Shown: positions 1-10,100, numbered from the stretch's first letter. The stretch is 17,998 bases of DNA from Kutzneria sp035492655 (GCA_035492655.1 DATJJB010000455.1:1-17998); one strand, 5' to 3'. Program-made: numbers and translations. The notes: generated by a model from the sequence alone, not told the origin.

Positions 1-297
1 TGATGACCGCCGCGCGGTCTTCGCCGTCACCACCTCGCCCCGCTCGCGCAGTTCCGCGGTGATCCGCGGTGACCCGCAGGTGCCGCGTGAGTCCTGATGT
101 GCCTGGGTGATCTTCACTTCCAGATCCGCGCGGCGCTGCTGTCGCGGCGTCAACACCGTGGCCGCAGCCCGTTTCGCATGCGCGTAGTAGCCGGAGGTCG
201 ACACGCCCAGCAGCCGCGCCATGCGGCGGATGGAGAACCGTTCGCGCTCGGGCCTGGCGGTCCCGGTGGACTCGTCGGGGCCGGCGTACTTGGCCAT
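1..297 (-). CDS. IS3-family transposase OrfB, N-terminal part (cut by window edge)
   Basis: Reading the minus strand from the ATG at 297-295 gives 99 codons, starting MAKYAGPDESTG, with no stop before the window edge. It includes a region starting FSIRRMARLLGVSTSGYYA and another, HQDSRGTCGSPRITAELRERG-like, which are the helix-turn-helix portions that precede the integrase core in IS3-family OrfB. The DDE catalytic core would lie beyond position 1 and is not seen. The ATG overlaps the orfA stop by one base (TGATG), and orfB is in the -1 frame relative to orfA, which is the usual IS3 arrangement for making an OrfAB fusion by programmed frameshifting. I see no A6G-type slippery run. The last visible residues (TARRSS) look out of frame: dropping one base near 10-13 would give TAAVI, which fits the family better, so OrfB may also be damaged. 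The family call is firm; whether it is functional is not known. Confidence 0.8.
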   Translation of the reverse strand, partial: MAKYAGPDESTGTARPERERFSIRRMARLLGVSTSGYYAHAKRAAATVLTPRQQRRADLEVKITQAHQDSRGTCGSPRITAELRERGEVVTAKTARRSS

Positions 298-619
298 CAG
301 AGCGAACCGGGCCGGTTCTTCTGCATCGCGGCAAAGTACGCCGAGGCTTTTACCAGGAACGCGTTGTCCTTCTCCAGCTCGCCCACCTGCCGGCGCAGGC
401 GCTGCAGCTCGGCCCGCTCGGCCGCCTCCAGAGGCGCGTCGCCGTGGGCTTCGGCCGCGGCGATCCGGCGCCGTTCGTCCTTGACCCAGACACTGAGCAT
501 GCCCGCGTCGATGCCCAGCTCGCGGGCGACCTCGGAGTCGTGCGGCCGGAATCGATCACCCGGTGGGCAGCCTCGACCTTGTACTCGGCCGTGTACGACC
601 GGCGCTTGCGAGGAGGCAT
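297..619 (-). pseudogene. IS3-family transposase OrfA, frameshifted
   Basis: The ATG at 619-617 has a GGAAGG ribosome site about 7 bases upstream and starts MPPRKRRSYTAEYKVEAAH, a standard IS3 OrfA N-terminus (HTH_8-like, Tnp_1 family). This frame loses similarity after VIDSGRT. The family pattern resumes in another frame with SEVARELGIDAGMLSVWVKDERRR, then a leucine-zipper-like stretch (RAELQRLRRQVGELEKDNAFLVKAS) and the usual end, and stops at 297. The switch lies at about 537-545, so one base has been lost, or two gained, relative to a working gene. OrfA binds the insertion-sequence ends and multimerises through its coiled coil; without it, or the OrfAB fusion, the element should not transpose by itself. 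A sequencing error at this single site is the main alternative. Confidence 0.8.
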
Positions 620-686
620 GTAGACATCCTTCCAGCAGGACCGCTGATCCTGCTAACTCGGTGTCCACTACTCGGGGTGAACCTCA

Positions 687-713
687 CGGAGCCCGATCCA
701 ACATCGGGCTCCG
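687..713 (-). terminator. Hairpin terminator after the RHS gene
   Basis: A perfect 11-bp stem (687-697 CGGAGCCCGAT paired with 703-713 ATCGGGCTCCG) closes a 5-base loop (CCAAC). It lies 13 bases past the stop codon of the minus-strand RHS gene, the expected position for an intrinsic terminator. No T-run follows on the minus strand (it continues TGAGGTTCACC), which is common for actinobacterial terminators. It may also block read-through from the flanking insertion sequence. Confidence 0.65.
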
Positions 714-725
714 CACCGTGCGTTG

Positions 726-3700
726 CTACTCGTAGGGCATGCCGCCACCCCAGTCCGGGTGGTAAACCTGGCCGTCATTCGTATGCACCGGCGAAATCCC
801 CGGCTGCGGATTCGGCTTCACTGGGAACAACCACGAGGGTGCACCCTTCTTCGGCGCCGGCTTGATGCCGAACGCCCGGCTGGCATCTCCCGCCGCTGCC
901 TTCTGGGCCGCCACCTCTTGCTCCGTATAGGGCCCCATTTGCGGCCAGGGGTTCGTCCAGACCGGAGGGGCCGGCTGCGGGCATGCGTACGGGCCATAGA
1001 AGCCGGGCGGGTTGCAGCCGTACCTGACCGGAGCAGGAGGTGACGGCTGTCCAGCAGCCGCTAGCGCGGTGGCAACGGGCTGGACGCCCCCCAAGATGGC
1101 CCCGCCTGTGTTGATCGCGCTCGCGGGATCGCCGAGCGGAGCACTGGCGACCTTGTTGGCGGCCGCCTGTTGCTCCATCGTCGCACCCATGGCCTTGGCG
1201 TCGGCTTCCGCGATTCGACCGGCCTGGCTGGCAAGTCGACCGAGGCCGTACCCTGCCGCGCCGATGCCGAACGAGAAAATATCCATGACGAACGTCCCGG
1301 TATCACCGCTCTTCGCGGCAACATACATGTCCCGTGCCGTCATCGCGGTGCTGACACCCAAGGCGATCGCGCCGATGATCCCGACGGGGGTCGCAATGGC
1401 ACCGACGATCCCGGCCACGGCACCGATCCAGTTTCGGTTTCTGTCGACCCAGCCGGTAAAACTCGTCGCTGTCGAGGCGACCCAGCCGCCCACACTCTTC
1501 GCCACCGACTTCACCCCGTCCCAGACCTTGGCCAGGCAGACGATGAAGCACAGTCCGGTCGGGTCCGACTTGGTGATCGGATTGTTGTTCGCGTAGGTGT
1601 AGCCGTGTAGCTGCTGGGAATCGTTGGGATCTGCGATCGGGTCGACCGACATGAAGCGGCCGAGCGCCGGGTCGTACTCGCGGGCGCCCAGTCGGGTCAG
1701 GCCGATGGACTTGTCCAGGTTGCCGCCGACAAATCCCTTGGAACCCGGGAAATCCACCGCCTGACCGCGCGGGCCGCCGAACGGCAGCTGGCGGCGCTGG
1801 GTCACCTTCAAGGTGTCGCTGTTGATGGCGATCTGGGACGTACCTTGGTGGTCACTCGCCAGCCAGGTGAGGCCGGTGGCGTCCCGCATCGCGACGGTGG
1901 AACCACCGTTCTGGTAGTACCTGGTGCCCTCCAGCTTCTTGGTGCCCTGGTTGTAGTGCAGCTCCTGGCCGTCAAGGAACAACGTGGTACCGGTCGCGTC
2001 GTGACGGATGAGACGGTTGCCGTCGGCGTCGTAGACGAAGTCGGTGACGCCGGAGTTGTCGGTCACCTTGGCCAGGTGGCCTTCGGCGTCCCAGTCGAGC
2101 TGCTGGGTGTTGCCGGGCAGCTTGCGGGTGATGGTGTTGCCGCTGGTGTCGTAGATGAACTGGCTGGCACTGCTCCCGGCGGGACCGGTGGTGGAGACGC
2201 CGTTGAGCTTGTGGCCGGAAGCGGGGAACGAGCCGGTGGTGACGGTGTCGCCGGCGGCCGCGTGCTGGGTCTCGGTGAGCCGGTTGCCGACCTTGTCGTA
2301 GCTGAACGACTGCCAGTACGGGGCGGGCCCGGACAGGGTGGCGACGGCGGGCGGCGCGGTGCAGTCGCCGGCCGGGGTCCAGGCCTGGGTGATGCGTTGC
2401 AGGTAGTCCATGGTGAAGCACTGGTTGTCGATGGGACCGCCCTGTGGCTTGTCCACAATGGACGTCACGGAGCCGGCCGGGTTGTAGCTGTAGTTGGTGT
2501 CGGCCTGCATCGGCGCCGTCACCTCGGCGTCGACGATGGTCCGGTCGACCCGGCGGGTGTGGTCGTCGTAGTACGTGGACAACCAGGCCCGCTTGCCGGT
2601 GTCGCCGAGCTGCACCCGCGACACCTCGCCGTAGCGGGTGTACTGCATGTCGGTGACGTAGTCGTAGGTGTTGCCGTCGAAACCGCCGTTGCTGGTCAGC
2701 AGCTGACCGAGATCGTTGTAGGTGTACAGCACGGTCTCGGCCGGCAGGTCGCCGACGGCGGCGTAACCGGTGCTGTAGGGACTACCGTCCACTTTGTACT
2801 TAACGGATGACTTGTAGGTGCCCCCGACGAATTCGGTGTCCGGGATGGTCACCGTGTCCGACAGCGGATGGTAAAAGACGTCGTAGGAGCCGATGGTGGA
2901 GGTGTAGGCCTTGCCGTCGACGAACCGGGTGCTGGACGCCAGCTGTCCCTTGCCGGACAGCGCGGTGTCGTAGGTCCACTGGGACTGCACGGCCGAGCCG
3001 ATCCGGGTCGCGGTCTTGCGACCGAGGTCGTCGTAGGCGTTGGTGAGGGTCTGCCCACGGGCGTCGGTGCTGGTGACCAGCTGGCCGGCCGCGTCGTAGG
3101 TCATGGTCGACGTGCCCTTGTCCACGTCGTCGTCCCGGACCTCGTTGCCCCGCAGGTCATACGACCGGTGCCAGGTGTTGCCGGCCGGGTCGGTGGTCGA
3201 GGTCAACTTGCCGGCGGGCGTGTACGTGTAGGTGGTGGAGTCGTAGTCGCCCGAAGCCTCCCGGCCGTGGAACTGCCGCAGCTCGACGGTGCGACCGCGG
3301 GCGTCGGCGATCGCCATGGTCGTCGGCGCGCCGACGGGCGGTGTCACGACGGTGCGGTCACCGTCGTAGGCCGTGGTGGTCCGCCACAGCTCGTCGGCCG
3401 CACCCATGGTGATCTCGGCGGTCTTCCGGCCGGCGCCGTCGAACTGCGACACGGTCTGCGACGGCACGTCGACGTCGGCAGCGATCCACAACTGGTCGTC
3501 GACCGGGGCGTCGTTGAAGTACGGCTTGGTGACCTTGTACTGCCGGCCCTGTGAGTCGTACTTGGTGTCGACGATCAGTCGGCCGCCGCCGGACGCCGGT
3601 TGCTGGGTCTGACGCAGCCGCATCAGCCCGTCATAGATGTCGTTGCCGCTGGTGTAGTGGCCATTTGGACCGAGCGCGGTGGTGGTGACGACCGTCGCGC

Positions 3701-6392
3701 CGTCGTTGCGAACGTTGTAGGCGAACTTCACGTTGCCATCGGCATTCGAGCCGCGAGGCCGATTGGCCAGCCACACCTGTGCCTTGCGACCCAATGGGTC
3801 GTAGGCGGTCTCGGTGAGCCGACCGTTGGCGTCGACCACCGTGGTCGGCTGGCCGTAGGCGGGATCGACGGTGGTCGTGGTGGTCTGCCCGAGCGGGTTG
3901 GTGACGGCGGTCTGCGTCACCGGCCCACCGGTGGCCGGCGTGTAGGCGGTCGTGGTGGTCTTGCCGAGGGCATTGGCCGCGGTGGTGACGCGACCGAGGG
4001 CATCGAAGCCGGCAGTGCTCGCGGTGATGTACTGAGCACCGGAGGCCGGATAGCTGTCCAGTACCTCGGACCTGGTGACGTCACCGTTGTCCGGGGCAGC
4101 GCCGAATGCCTTGCCGTCGTAGGAATAGCGGGTACCCGACATCGCGTTGTCCGGGTACTTCGGCGTTGCCGAACAGGCCACCGACACCGTCTCGGTCTGC
4201 GACGGATACGAGATCAGCCACCGGTCGGTGTTGCGCGCATACGTGGTCCGCGTGCACCGATCATCCGCGGCGGTGGAGACGTCCCCGAGGTCGTTGGTGG
4301 ACAACAACTGCCCGAGATCGTCATAGCTCTGCTCGGTCCGGGTCGTCCGCCAACCGCCGGCGGACAGCGCCGCGTAGTTGACGGTCGTGCCCGTCTCTAC
4401 CAGATACGCCTTCAACGAACCGCGAGTCGCGGTCGGCCCCTGCACGGCCGGCGTGATGATCGACTTGGACACGATCTGGGCACTGGTGGCCAAGTGCACC
4501 TGGGACTCGTACTCGAAGCCCTGCAACCAGTTGTCGTCCTTGCGCCCGCCGCCTTCGGAGTCGGTGACGGTGATCGAACGCGTGCCGTTGGACAGGTGGT
4601 CGCCGTCCATGCCGCGGTAGAACCACTCCTCGGTCATCGACTGCGGCCCGGCCAGGTCGTCGGTCTTGCCCTTGATGACCTTCACATGCCCGAAACCCCG
4701 GAAGTCATTCCAGTTCCGGTACTTCTCCTTGGTGAACTCCGAGGTGTCGTAGGCCCACGCGGCACCGTCGAGGTACTGGTAGCTGGTGACGTCCTCGGTG
4801 TTGGCGGCAATCATGTCGGACTGGGTCACCTGCGCGACCACGTACTTGTTGAAGTAGTCGGTGCGTTCGGAGAAGTCCTTCTTCGCCCACGTCATCGGGA
4901 AGCACCGCAAGGCGTTCGTTTCGGCGTTGGCCGGCCTGCTCGTGCAGTCCGGACTGGCGTAGGCGACCGTCGTGACGCCGCCGGACTCGGACACCACACC
5001 GGTGATCCGGTAGCGCAGCAGCGGACCGAGACCGTCCACCGTGTCCACCCGGTTGGGGAACTTGGTGCCCTCGAACTTCACGGCTGGCAGGACGATCGTG
5101 CCGCCGGCGAGCCCGCTGTCGGTGACGGACTTCAGCCACAGCGCGGGCTTCTCGCCGTCACCGTTGACCGGGAACGTCTGATCCAGCGTCCACGACTCGA
5201 CATCGGCGAATCCCGACCCGTTCCACACCTGGGTGGTGACCTTCGACAGCCGCTTGGACGACCAGAACGTCGGCGAGTACTTGTCCTTGCACGTCGCCGT
5301 GTCGCACTTGTCGTCCCAGGACGTGTCCGGCCAGTTGTCCTTCTTGTCGGGCGTGCAGTCACTGCCCGGTACGCACCGGTCCGCGGTGGCGAAGTCGACC
5401 CGCCCGGTGGCCTGCTGGTCGGAGCCGTCACGCAGGCCGTACAGCGCCTCGCGAAGTGTGCCGGACCGGGTGTAGGACACGGCCGCGTCCTTGAGGTTCA
5501 TGCCGTAGGAGTTGGATTCGGTGTCGTAGTTGTACTCGATCACGTTGCCGTGCCGGTCGATCACCTTGTCCAAGTTCCAGCGCCACGGCTGCACGCAGTG
5601 CGAGTCGGCGAAGGTCGCCGCGTGGCACGGCTCGCCGACGTCATTGCCGAACACCGGCACGGACCAGGTCGACTTGGCCTCCGACCGCGAACCGAACAAG
5701 TATCGCGTGCCGTCGACGGTGGTGATCCGCCAGTACTCACCGCCGCTGCCGTCGGGCAGCCGCTCGATCCGCGACCCGTCGTCGTTCTTGTTCCGCCACA
5801 GCGACTGGTTGTTGTCGTCCTTGATCAGCTGACCGCCCCCACCGCCGTAGGAGGCGGTCGCGTTGTCGCTGCGCCAACACAGGTCGCCGACCTGCACCGG
5901 CTTCACATCGTCGGCACACGGGATGTACGAGCGTTCGATGAAGCCGACCGAGAGGTCCCAGCCGTCGCCGACCCAGGAGGCCTGGTTGTTGGTCGCGCTG
6001 GTCCGACCGTCCACACTGGACGATGCGTAGTTCAGTGCGAGCTTGGGATCCAACCCGCCAGGCGACGGCGGCACCCGCAGCGGATACGACCAGCTGAAGT
6101 CGCCGGTCTGCGCCGACACGTTCCAGGTCGCGGACTGCGACAGCGGCGTGGCCTTGTTGGTGCCGCCGCCCTCCTTGGCGCCGCCGCCGGCGGGCTGGTT
6201 GCCGTGTAGTTCGCTGCTGGACGCCTGGTCCGGCGGCCGGGTGCCCATGTTCTGCGGTGTGACGGGCGTGGACTTGGTGGTGGGCAGTGGTACGGATGGT
6301 TCGCCGGCCCAGGCGGTCGGGTGGCTGACCGCGGTGAGCAGCGTGGCGGCCAGCACCATGGGGAGGATTCTCGCGATGTGTCTGATGGTCAT
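726..6392 (-). CDS. Secreted RHS/YD-repeat protein with SpvB-like N-terminus and unrecognised C-terminal tail
   Basis: The protein has 1888 residues. I chose the ATG at 6392-6390 because it starts a classic signal peptide (MTIRHIARILPMVLAATLL, likely cut after AWA near residue 30) and overlaps the upstream stop as ATGA; an AAGGAG lies 17 bases upstream at 6410-6415, so translation is probably coupled. In order, it has: a Pro/Thr linker; an SpvB/TcaC-like beta region from about residue 70 (TGDFSWSYPLRVPPSPGGL); a long Cys-containing beta region; YD repeats from about 690 to 1490 (YDPLGRK, YDAAGQLVTSTDARG, YDADGNRLIRHD); and an RHS core at about 1491-1613 (SDHQGTSQIA, REYDPALGRFMSVDPI, ending DPTGL). 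Family knowledge says such repeats form a hollow shell, often cleaved after DPxGL to release the C-terminal cargo. The remaining 275 residues hold a hydrophobic glycine-rich segment (NWIGAVAGIVGAIATPVG), then a Pro-rich end (HPDWGGGMPYE). I recognise no toxin motif there. No immunity gene follows. Confidence 0.9.
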   Translation of the reverse strand: MTIRHIARILPMVLAATLLTAVSHPTAWAGEPSVPLPTTKSTPVTPQNMGTRPPDQASSSELHGNQPAGGGAKEGGGTNKATPLSQSATWNVSAQTGDFSWSYPLRVPPSPGGLDPKLALNYASSSVDGRTSATNNQASWVGDGWDLSVGFIERSYIPCADDVKPVQVGDLCWRSDNATASYGGGGGQLIKDDNNQSLWRNKNDDGSRIERLPDGSGGEYWRITTVDGTRYLFGSRSEAKSTWSVPVFGNDVGEPCHAATFADSHCVQPWRWNLDKVIDRHGNVIEYNYDTESNSYGMNLKDAAVSYTRSGTLREALYGLRDGSDQQATGRVDFATADRCVPGSDCTPDKKDNWPDTSWDDKCDTATCKDKYSPTFWSSKRLSKVTTQVWNGSGFADVESWTLDQTFPVNGDGEKPALWLKSVTDSGLAGGTIVLPAVKFEGTKFPNRVDTVDGLGPLLRYRITGVVSESGGVTTVAYASPDCTSRPANAETNALRCFPMTWAKKDFSERTDYFNKYVVAQVTQSDMIAANTEDVTSYQYLDGAAWAYDTSEFTKEKYRNWNDFRGFGHVKVIKGKTDDLAGPQSMTEEWFYRGMDGDHLSNGTRSITVTDSEGGGRKDDNWLQGFEYESQVHLATSAQIVSKSIITPAVQGPTATRGSLKAYLVETGTTVNYAALSAGGWRTTRTEQSYDDLGQLLSTNDLGDVSTAADDRCTRTTYARNTDRWLISYPSQTETVSVACSATPKYPDNAMSGTRYSYDGKAFGAAPDNGDVTRSEVLDSYPASGAQYITASTAGFDALGRVTTAANALGKTTTTAYTPATGGPVTQTAVTNPLGQTTTTTVDPAYGQPTTVVDANGRLTETAYDPLGRKAQVWLANRPRGSNADGNVKFAYNVRNDGATVVTTTALGPNGHYTSGNDIYDGLMRLRQTQQPASGGGRLIVDTKYDSQGRQYKVTKPYFNDAPVDDQLWIAADVDVPSQTVSQFDGAGRKTAEITMGAADELWRTTTAYDGDRTVVTPPVGAPTTMAIADARGRTVELRQFHGREASGDYDSTTYTYTPAGKLTSTTDPAGNTWHRSYDLRGNEVRDDDVDKGTSTMTYDAAGQLVTSTDARGQTLTNAYDDLGRKTATRIGSAVQSQWTYDTALSGKGQLASSTRFVDGKAYTSTIGSYDVFYHPLSDTVTIPDTEFVGGTYKSSVKYKVDGSPYSTGYAAVGDLPAETVLYTYNDLGQLLTSNGGFDGNTYDYVTDMQYTRYGEVSRVQLGDTGKRAWLSTYYDDHTRRVDRTIVDAEVTAPMQADTNYSYNPAGSVTSIVDKPQGGPIDNQCFTMDYLQRITQAWTPAGDCTAPPAVATLSGPAPYWQSFSYDKVGNRLTETQHAAAGDTVTTGSFPASGHKLNGVSTTGPAGSSASQFIYDTSGNTITRKLPGNTQQLDWDAEGHLAKVTDNSGVTDFVYDADGNRLIRHDATGTTLFLDGQELHYNQGTKKLEGTRYYQNGGSTVAMRDATGLTWLASDHQGTSQIAINSDTLKVTQRRQLPFGGPRGQAVDFPGSKGFVGGNLDKSIGLTRLGAREYDPALGRFMSVDPIADPNDSQQLHGYTYANNNPITKSDPTGLCFIVCLAKVWDGVKSVAKSVGGWVASTATSFTGWVDRNRNWIGAVAGIVGAIATPVGIIGAIALGVSTAMTARDMYVAAKSGDTGTFVMDIFSFGIGAAGYGLGRLASQAGRIAEADAKAMGATMEQQAAANKVASAPLGDPASAINTGGAILGGVQPVATALAAAGQPSPPAPVRYGCNPPGFYGPYACPQPAPPVWTNPWPQMGPYTEQEVAAQKAAAGDASRAFGIKPAPKKGAPSWLFPVKPNPQPGISPVHTNDGQVYHPDWGGGMPYE
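6389..6392 (-). other. ATGA stop/start overlap coupling LamG and RHS genes
   Basis: The TGA that ends the LamG gene (6391-6389) overlaps the ATG of the RHS gene (6392-6390) in a 4-base ATGA. The nearest good Shine-Dalgarno, AAGGAG at 6410-6415, is further from the start than optimal and lies inside the LamG coding end. This favours re-initiation by terminating ribosomes, so the two giant proteins would be made in linked amounts. Confidence 0.8.
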
Positions 6393-7100
6393 GACGGGAA
6401 CACCGCCGTCTCCTTGGGAACGGTGACCAGTGTGTAGCCGAGCGGGCCCACAACGGTGTCGCCCGAGCAGTTCGCGTCGAGCGAGTCGTACCGATCGTTG
6501 GTGCCGCACCGGTAGTTGGCTCGGCTCGGGAGTCCGTCCGGCGCCGAAGGCCAGGCGTAGCCCTGCGGACCGATGACGGTGGCGCCACCACAGCTGGAAT
6601 CGGAGGAGTCGAAGTAGTCGTATCCGTTGTGGCACAAGATGATCGGCTTGAGGCTGTCGGCGGCGGTCAGCCGGACGTAGCCGTGTGGACCTACGACCTG
6701 GTACGACGGCGGCGCGCCGTCGATGGTGGAGAACCGGTCGTACGGGGCGATCGAGTAGCGCACGAACCGGGCGTACGCCACGGAGTAGCCGAGCACCCCA
6801 TCGGCGGTGGCGCCGCCGCAGTTACGGGCGTCGAACCGGCCGGCGGCGTCCTTGCAGCGATAGAGGGGAATCGTGGGGATGTTGGTCGGCTGCACGGTGT
6901 AGATCAACCCGATGTCGCCCACCAACGTAGCGCCCTCGCAGTCGGCGGCGGTCGAGGTGAAGGACGAACCGGCGTTGCTGCAGGCGTGCAGCATGACGGT
7001 GTTGTCGCCGGGATCGGCCGGCAGGCCCAGCGCGGTGGTGAAGTGGTAGCCGTCGCGGACGTGATCGGTCATGCCGGCGTAGCGATCACCGGCGGCATTG
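6389..7100 (-). repeat. Cysteine-paired C-terminal repeats of the LamG protein
   Basis: The last ~235 residues contain about five copies of a 40-55-residue unit. Each unit runs: aromatic or hydrophobic residue, Cys, Gly/Asn, aromatic or Phe, Asp/Ser, about five residues, Cys, Gly/Ser-Gly, xTVxGPxGY. Clear copies include CHNGYDYFDSSDSSCGGATV, CGTNDRYDSLDANCSGDTV, CKDAAGRFDARNCGGAT and CSNAGSSFTSTAADCEGATL. A fourth unit in the middle (PYDRFSTIDGAPPSYQVVGP) has lost both cysteines. The even spacing suggests one disulfide per unit in an exported stalk or wall-binding tail. I do not recognise a named family. Confidence 0.65.
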
Positions 7101-10100
7101 ACGAACTCGCCGAGTTCGCCGGCGAGCGGCGGCGGCCAGCCACCGAGGGCCGCGATCAGGTCGGCGGACGGCACGCCCTCGAACGTGCGGACCTCGTCGA
7201 CCGCGCCCGGGAAGTACGCGGTGGGCCGGCCGGCGGCCTTGGCGCGGCCGAGGACAAACTTGCCGCCGGCCATCCACAGCGTGGCGTCGTTGCGGGTGCC
7301 GGAGAGCTGACCGTCCACGTAGATCCGCAGCTGGTGCGCACCGTAGTCGTAGACGCCGATGACCTGCGTCCACTTGCCGGCCACCGGCGGCGTGACCGCG
7401 GTGGCGAAGATCGGCTGGGCGCCGTCGGTGTCGGCGACCGTCGCGCCGAACACCCACCGCTGGAGATCGGCCTGATACTGCAGCGCGAAGCCGCTGTTGC
7501 GGTCGCCGTCCTGGCTGGCGATGGTGGCGGTCTGGTCGAGCCGGTCGATCTTGGCCCAGGCGGACACCGTGAGCGAGTCGTGCATCGGCATGCCCCACGG
7601 CGCGGTCAGCGCGCCCGACGTGCCGTCCAGGTGCAGCGCCTCGCCGCCGCCGTTGCCGGGCACGAAGCTTGTGCCGCCGGACAGCGCACCGTCCTGCTTG
7701 CGCCAGCCGGCGTCCTTGGCCGTGCCGTCGTCGAAGCGGTAGAAGCTCCAGTCCGCCGGGCCCACATCCTCGTGGATCTTGCGGACCTCGCCGTCGGTGA
7801 CCGCCTTGCCGTACACCCGCACGTCGTCGATGACGCCGGTGAACGGCGACGCGTTGCCGCCGTTCCACTTGCCCCGGCTGACCGTCATCGGGCCGGGCGC
7901 CGGCAGGATGTTCACGCCGATCTGCGCCGCGGACAGCACTCCGTTGACGTACAGCCGAAGCTCGTGCAGATCGGCGTTGTAGGCCATGGCCAGGTGCGTC
8001 CACTCGTTGGTGCGCGCCGGCTCCGTCGAGCTCAGGATGGCCACCTGGGTGGTCGGGTTGTCGATGTCGGCGGTCGGTGCGATCACCGCCCACTTGCCGT
8101 TGTATCCGTAGTAGGACAACAGGAACGGACTGAGCCGGTCGCCGTCCTGGGCCAGCACGGTCTGGTTGTCGGTGCCGGCCCTGGTCAGGTACACCCAGGC
8201 GGCGGCGGAGAAGCTGCCACCGGTGTCCACCACCTTGCCGGCCGTCTGGCCGAAGGCGGTGCTGCCGTTGAAGTTGCCGGCCGGCCCGGTGCGACCGCCG
8301 ATCCACGTGGTGTTGGTCAGCGTCATGTCCAGGCCGCGCCCACCGGTGTCATGCGCGGTGGTTCCGTTGTTCTCGTCGAAGGTCCACTGCGCGACATCGG
8401 CCTTGGGCAGTACGGACGCGCTCGGCGCCGGGTAGGACTTCACCAGCGCGGTGACCCTGGCGTTGTCCAACTGCCCGCTGTAGAGCCGCACGTCGTCCAC
8501 GCTGCCCGCCCAGTACTCGGCGTTGGCGCCGTTCACCTTGCCCCGACCGATGGCCAGGCCGCTGGTGGTCGGCCATGGCGTGTCGAGCGTGCCGTCGCCG
8601 ATCCGGTTTCCGTTGACGTATATCCAGATCTTCTTCGACGTCGGGTCGTACACGCCGGCCAGGTGCGTCCAGTGGTCCGTATCGGCGTCGTTGCCGGCCA
8701 CCGCGGCCATGGTGACGGTCTTGCCGTCTGGCTCGGGCAGCTCGAAGAACCAGGTGCCAACTCCTTGGTTCTCGTTGTTGTCCACCAGGTGACCGAGCCG
8801 GAACTTGCTGCCGGTCGGGCCGTCCAGGCTGACCGCGTCGAACCTGCACGTGGCGCCGGGCGCGCACTGTTGGCTGTCCCTGGGCAGATAGACCCAGGCC
8901 GCCACGGTGAACGCCTGGTCCGCGCGGAGGTCGACGCCGGTGGTGGTGGCCGCGCCGCTGACACCGTCGAAGGTGACCCCGTTGCCGACCCGCCCCGGCG
9001 TGAAGCTCGCCCCGCCGGTCAGGGTGCCGACGCGGTTGCCGGCCGCGTCGGCCGTGTCGTGGCCGCCGGACTCGTCCAGCGGATAGTCGTGCACCAGCGA
9101 GAGATCCCGGCCGGCCATGGTCTGGATCTCGGTGCCGAACAGGGTCCGGGAGTACACCGAGACGTCGTCGATCGCGCCGACGAAGAGCTCCCGCGGCGCC
9201 GAGTCCTGTTGGGCCCGGCCGATCTCGAAGCCGCCGACCGGTTTCCAGCCCTGGGTGTGCGCGGCGCCGGCGACCGGCAGGCCGTTGACGTAGAGCTGGA
9301 TCTGGTGTGCCGTCGCGTCGTACACGCCGACCAGGTGCGCCCACTGTCCGATTTGGACGCTACCGCCGGCGGCGGTGTCCAGGCTGATGTTGCTGCTGGC
9401 GTCGGCGTTGGCCATGCTGAACGCCCAGGTGTGGTCGGTACGCGCCTCGATCTTGAAGGCGCTGATCGACGCCCCGTCCTCGGACACCACCGTCGCCGGC
9501 GCGTCGAGCGTGTCCACCTTCGCCCACGCCGCCACCGAGAAGCTCTGGTCGGCGTCGACCGCGTGCGGCGCTTCCACCCAGGTCTGGTTGCCGTCCAGTC
9601 GAACCGCCAGGTCCGACGGGTCGGGCATGGCGGTCTGGCCGGCCGTGTAGGTCACGGCGTTCACCGCGCGGCCGTCCAGGTGCCGCACGGAGGAATCCTT
9701 CACGTTGCCGTCGAACTTCCAGTTGCCCTGGGTGACGCCGGCCTGGCTGACGATGCCCTGGATCTCCTCGTCCGACAGCACCCGGCTGTAGGCCCGGACC
9801 TCGTCGACCCCGCCGGTCCAGTTGTTGGTGACGTTGCCCTGCCACTTGGCGTTGCCGATGACCAGCGGACCGGTGGCGTTGAACGTCGAGGTTTCCGGCG
9901 CCGAGCCGACGAGCTTGCCCTCGACGTACAGGCGAAGTTGCTTGTTCGGCACGTCGTGCACGGCGGTGAGCTGCGTCCACTTGCCGACCGGCGCGGTCTT
10001 CGGACCCCAGACGGCCGCATCGCCGGGATGGGTCGTCCCGTCGGCCGACGTGGTGTAGAACTCCCACATGTTGCCGTCCGGGCTGTTGCGACAGCCGAGG

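Larger units (their letters stand above)
1..672 (-). mobile_element. IS3-family insertion sequence, start-side end (element runs off left edge)
   Basis: The element consists of the broken orfA and partial orfB. Its outer end is placed by inference at about 661-672, where the minus strand reads AGTAGTGGACACC, about 45-50 bases upstream of orfA; this TGGACA-type start is typical of an actinobacterial IS3 left end. The other inverted repeat and the target duplication lie outside the window, so the exact border is not proven. The element points away from the RHS gene, and only a terminator-like hairpin lies between them. Confidence 0.6.

Noticed and set aside
297..360. Programmed -1 slippery site at the orfA/orfB junction
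   Set aside because: The frame relation fits, but no A6G or similar heptamer is visible, so I do not annotate a slippery site.
3600..6209. An 869-codon plus-strand open frame antisense to the RHS gene
   Set aside because: Low-complexity Val/Gly/Arg composition and complete overlap with the well-supported YD-repeat coding sequence mark it as a shadow frame.
6393..6635. N-terminal extension of the RHS protein by 81 codons
   Set aside because: It lies within the cysteine-repeat coding end of the LamG gene and would bury the clear signal peptide beginning MTIRHIARILPM.
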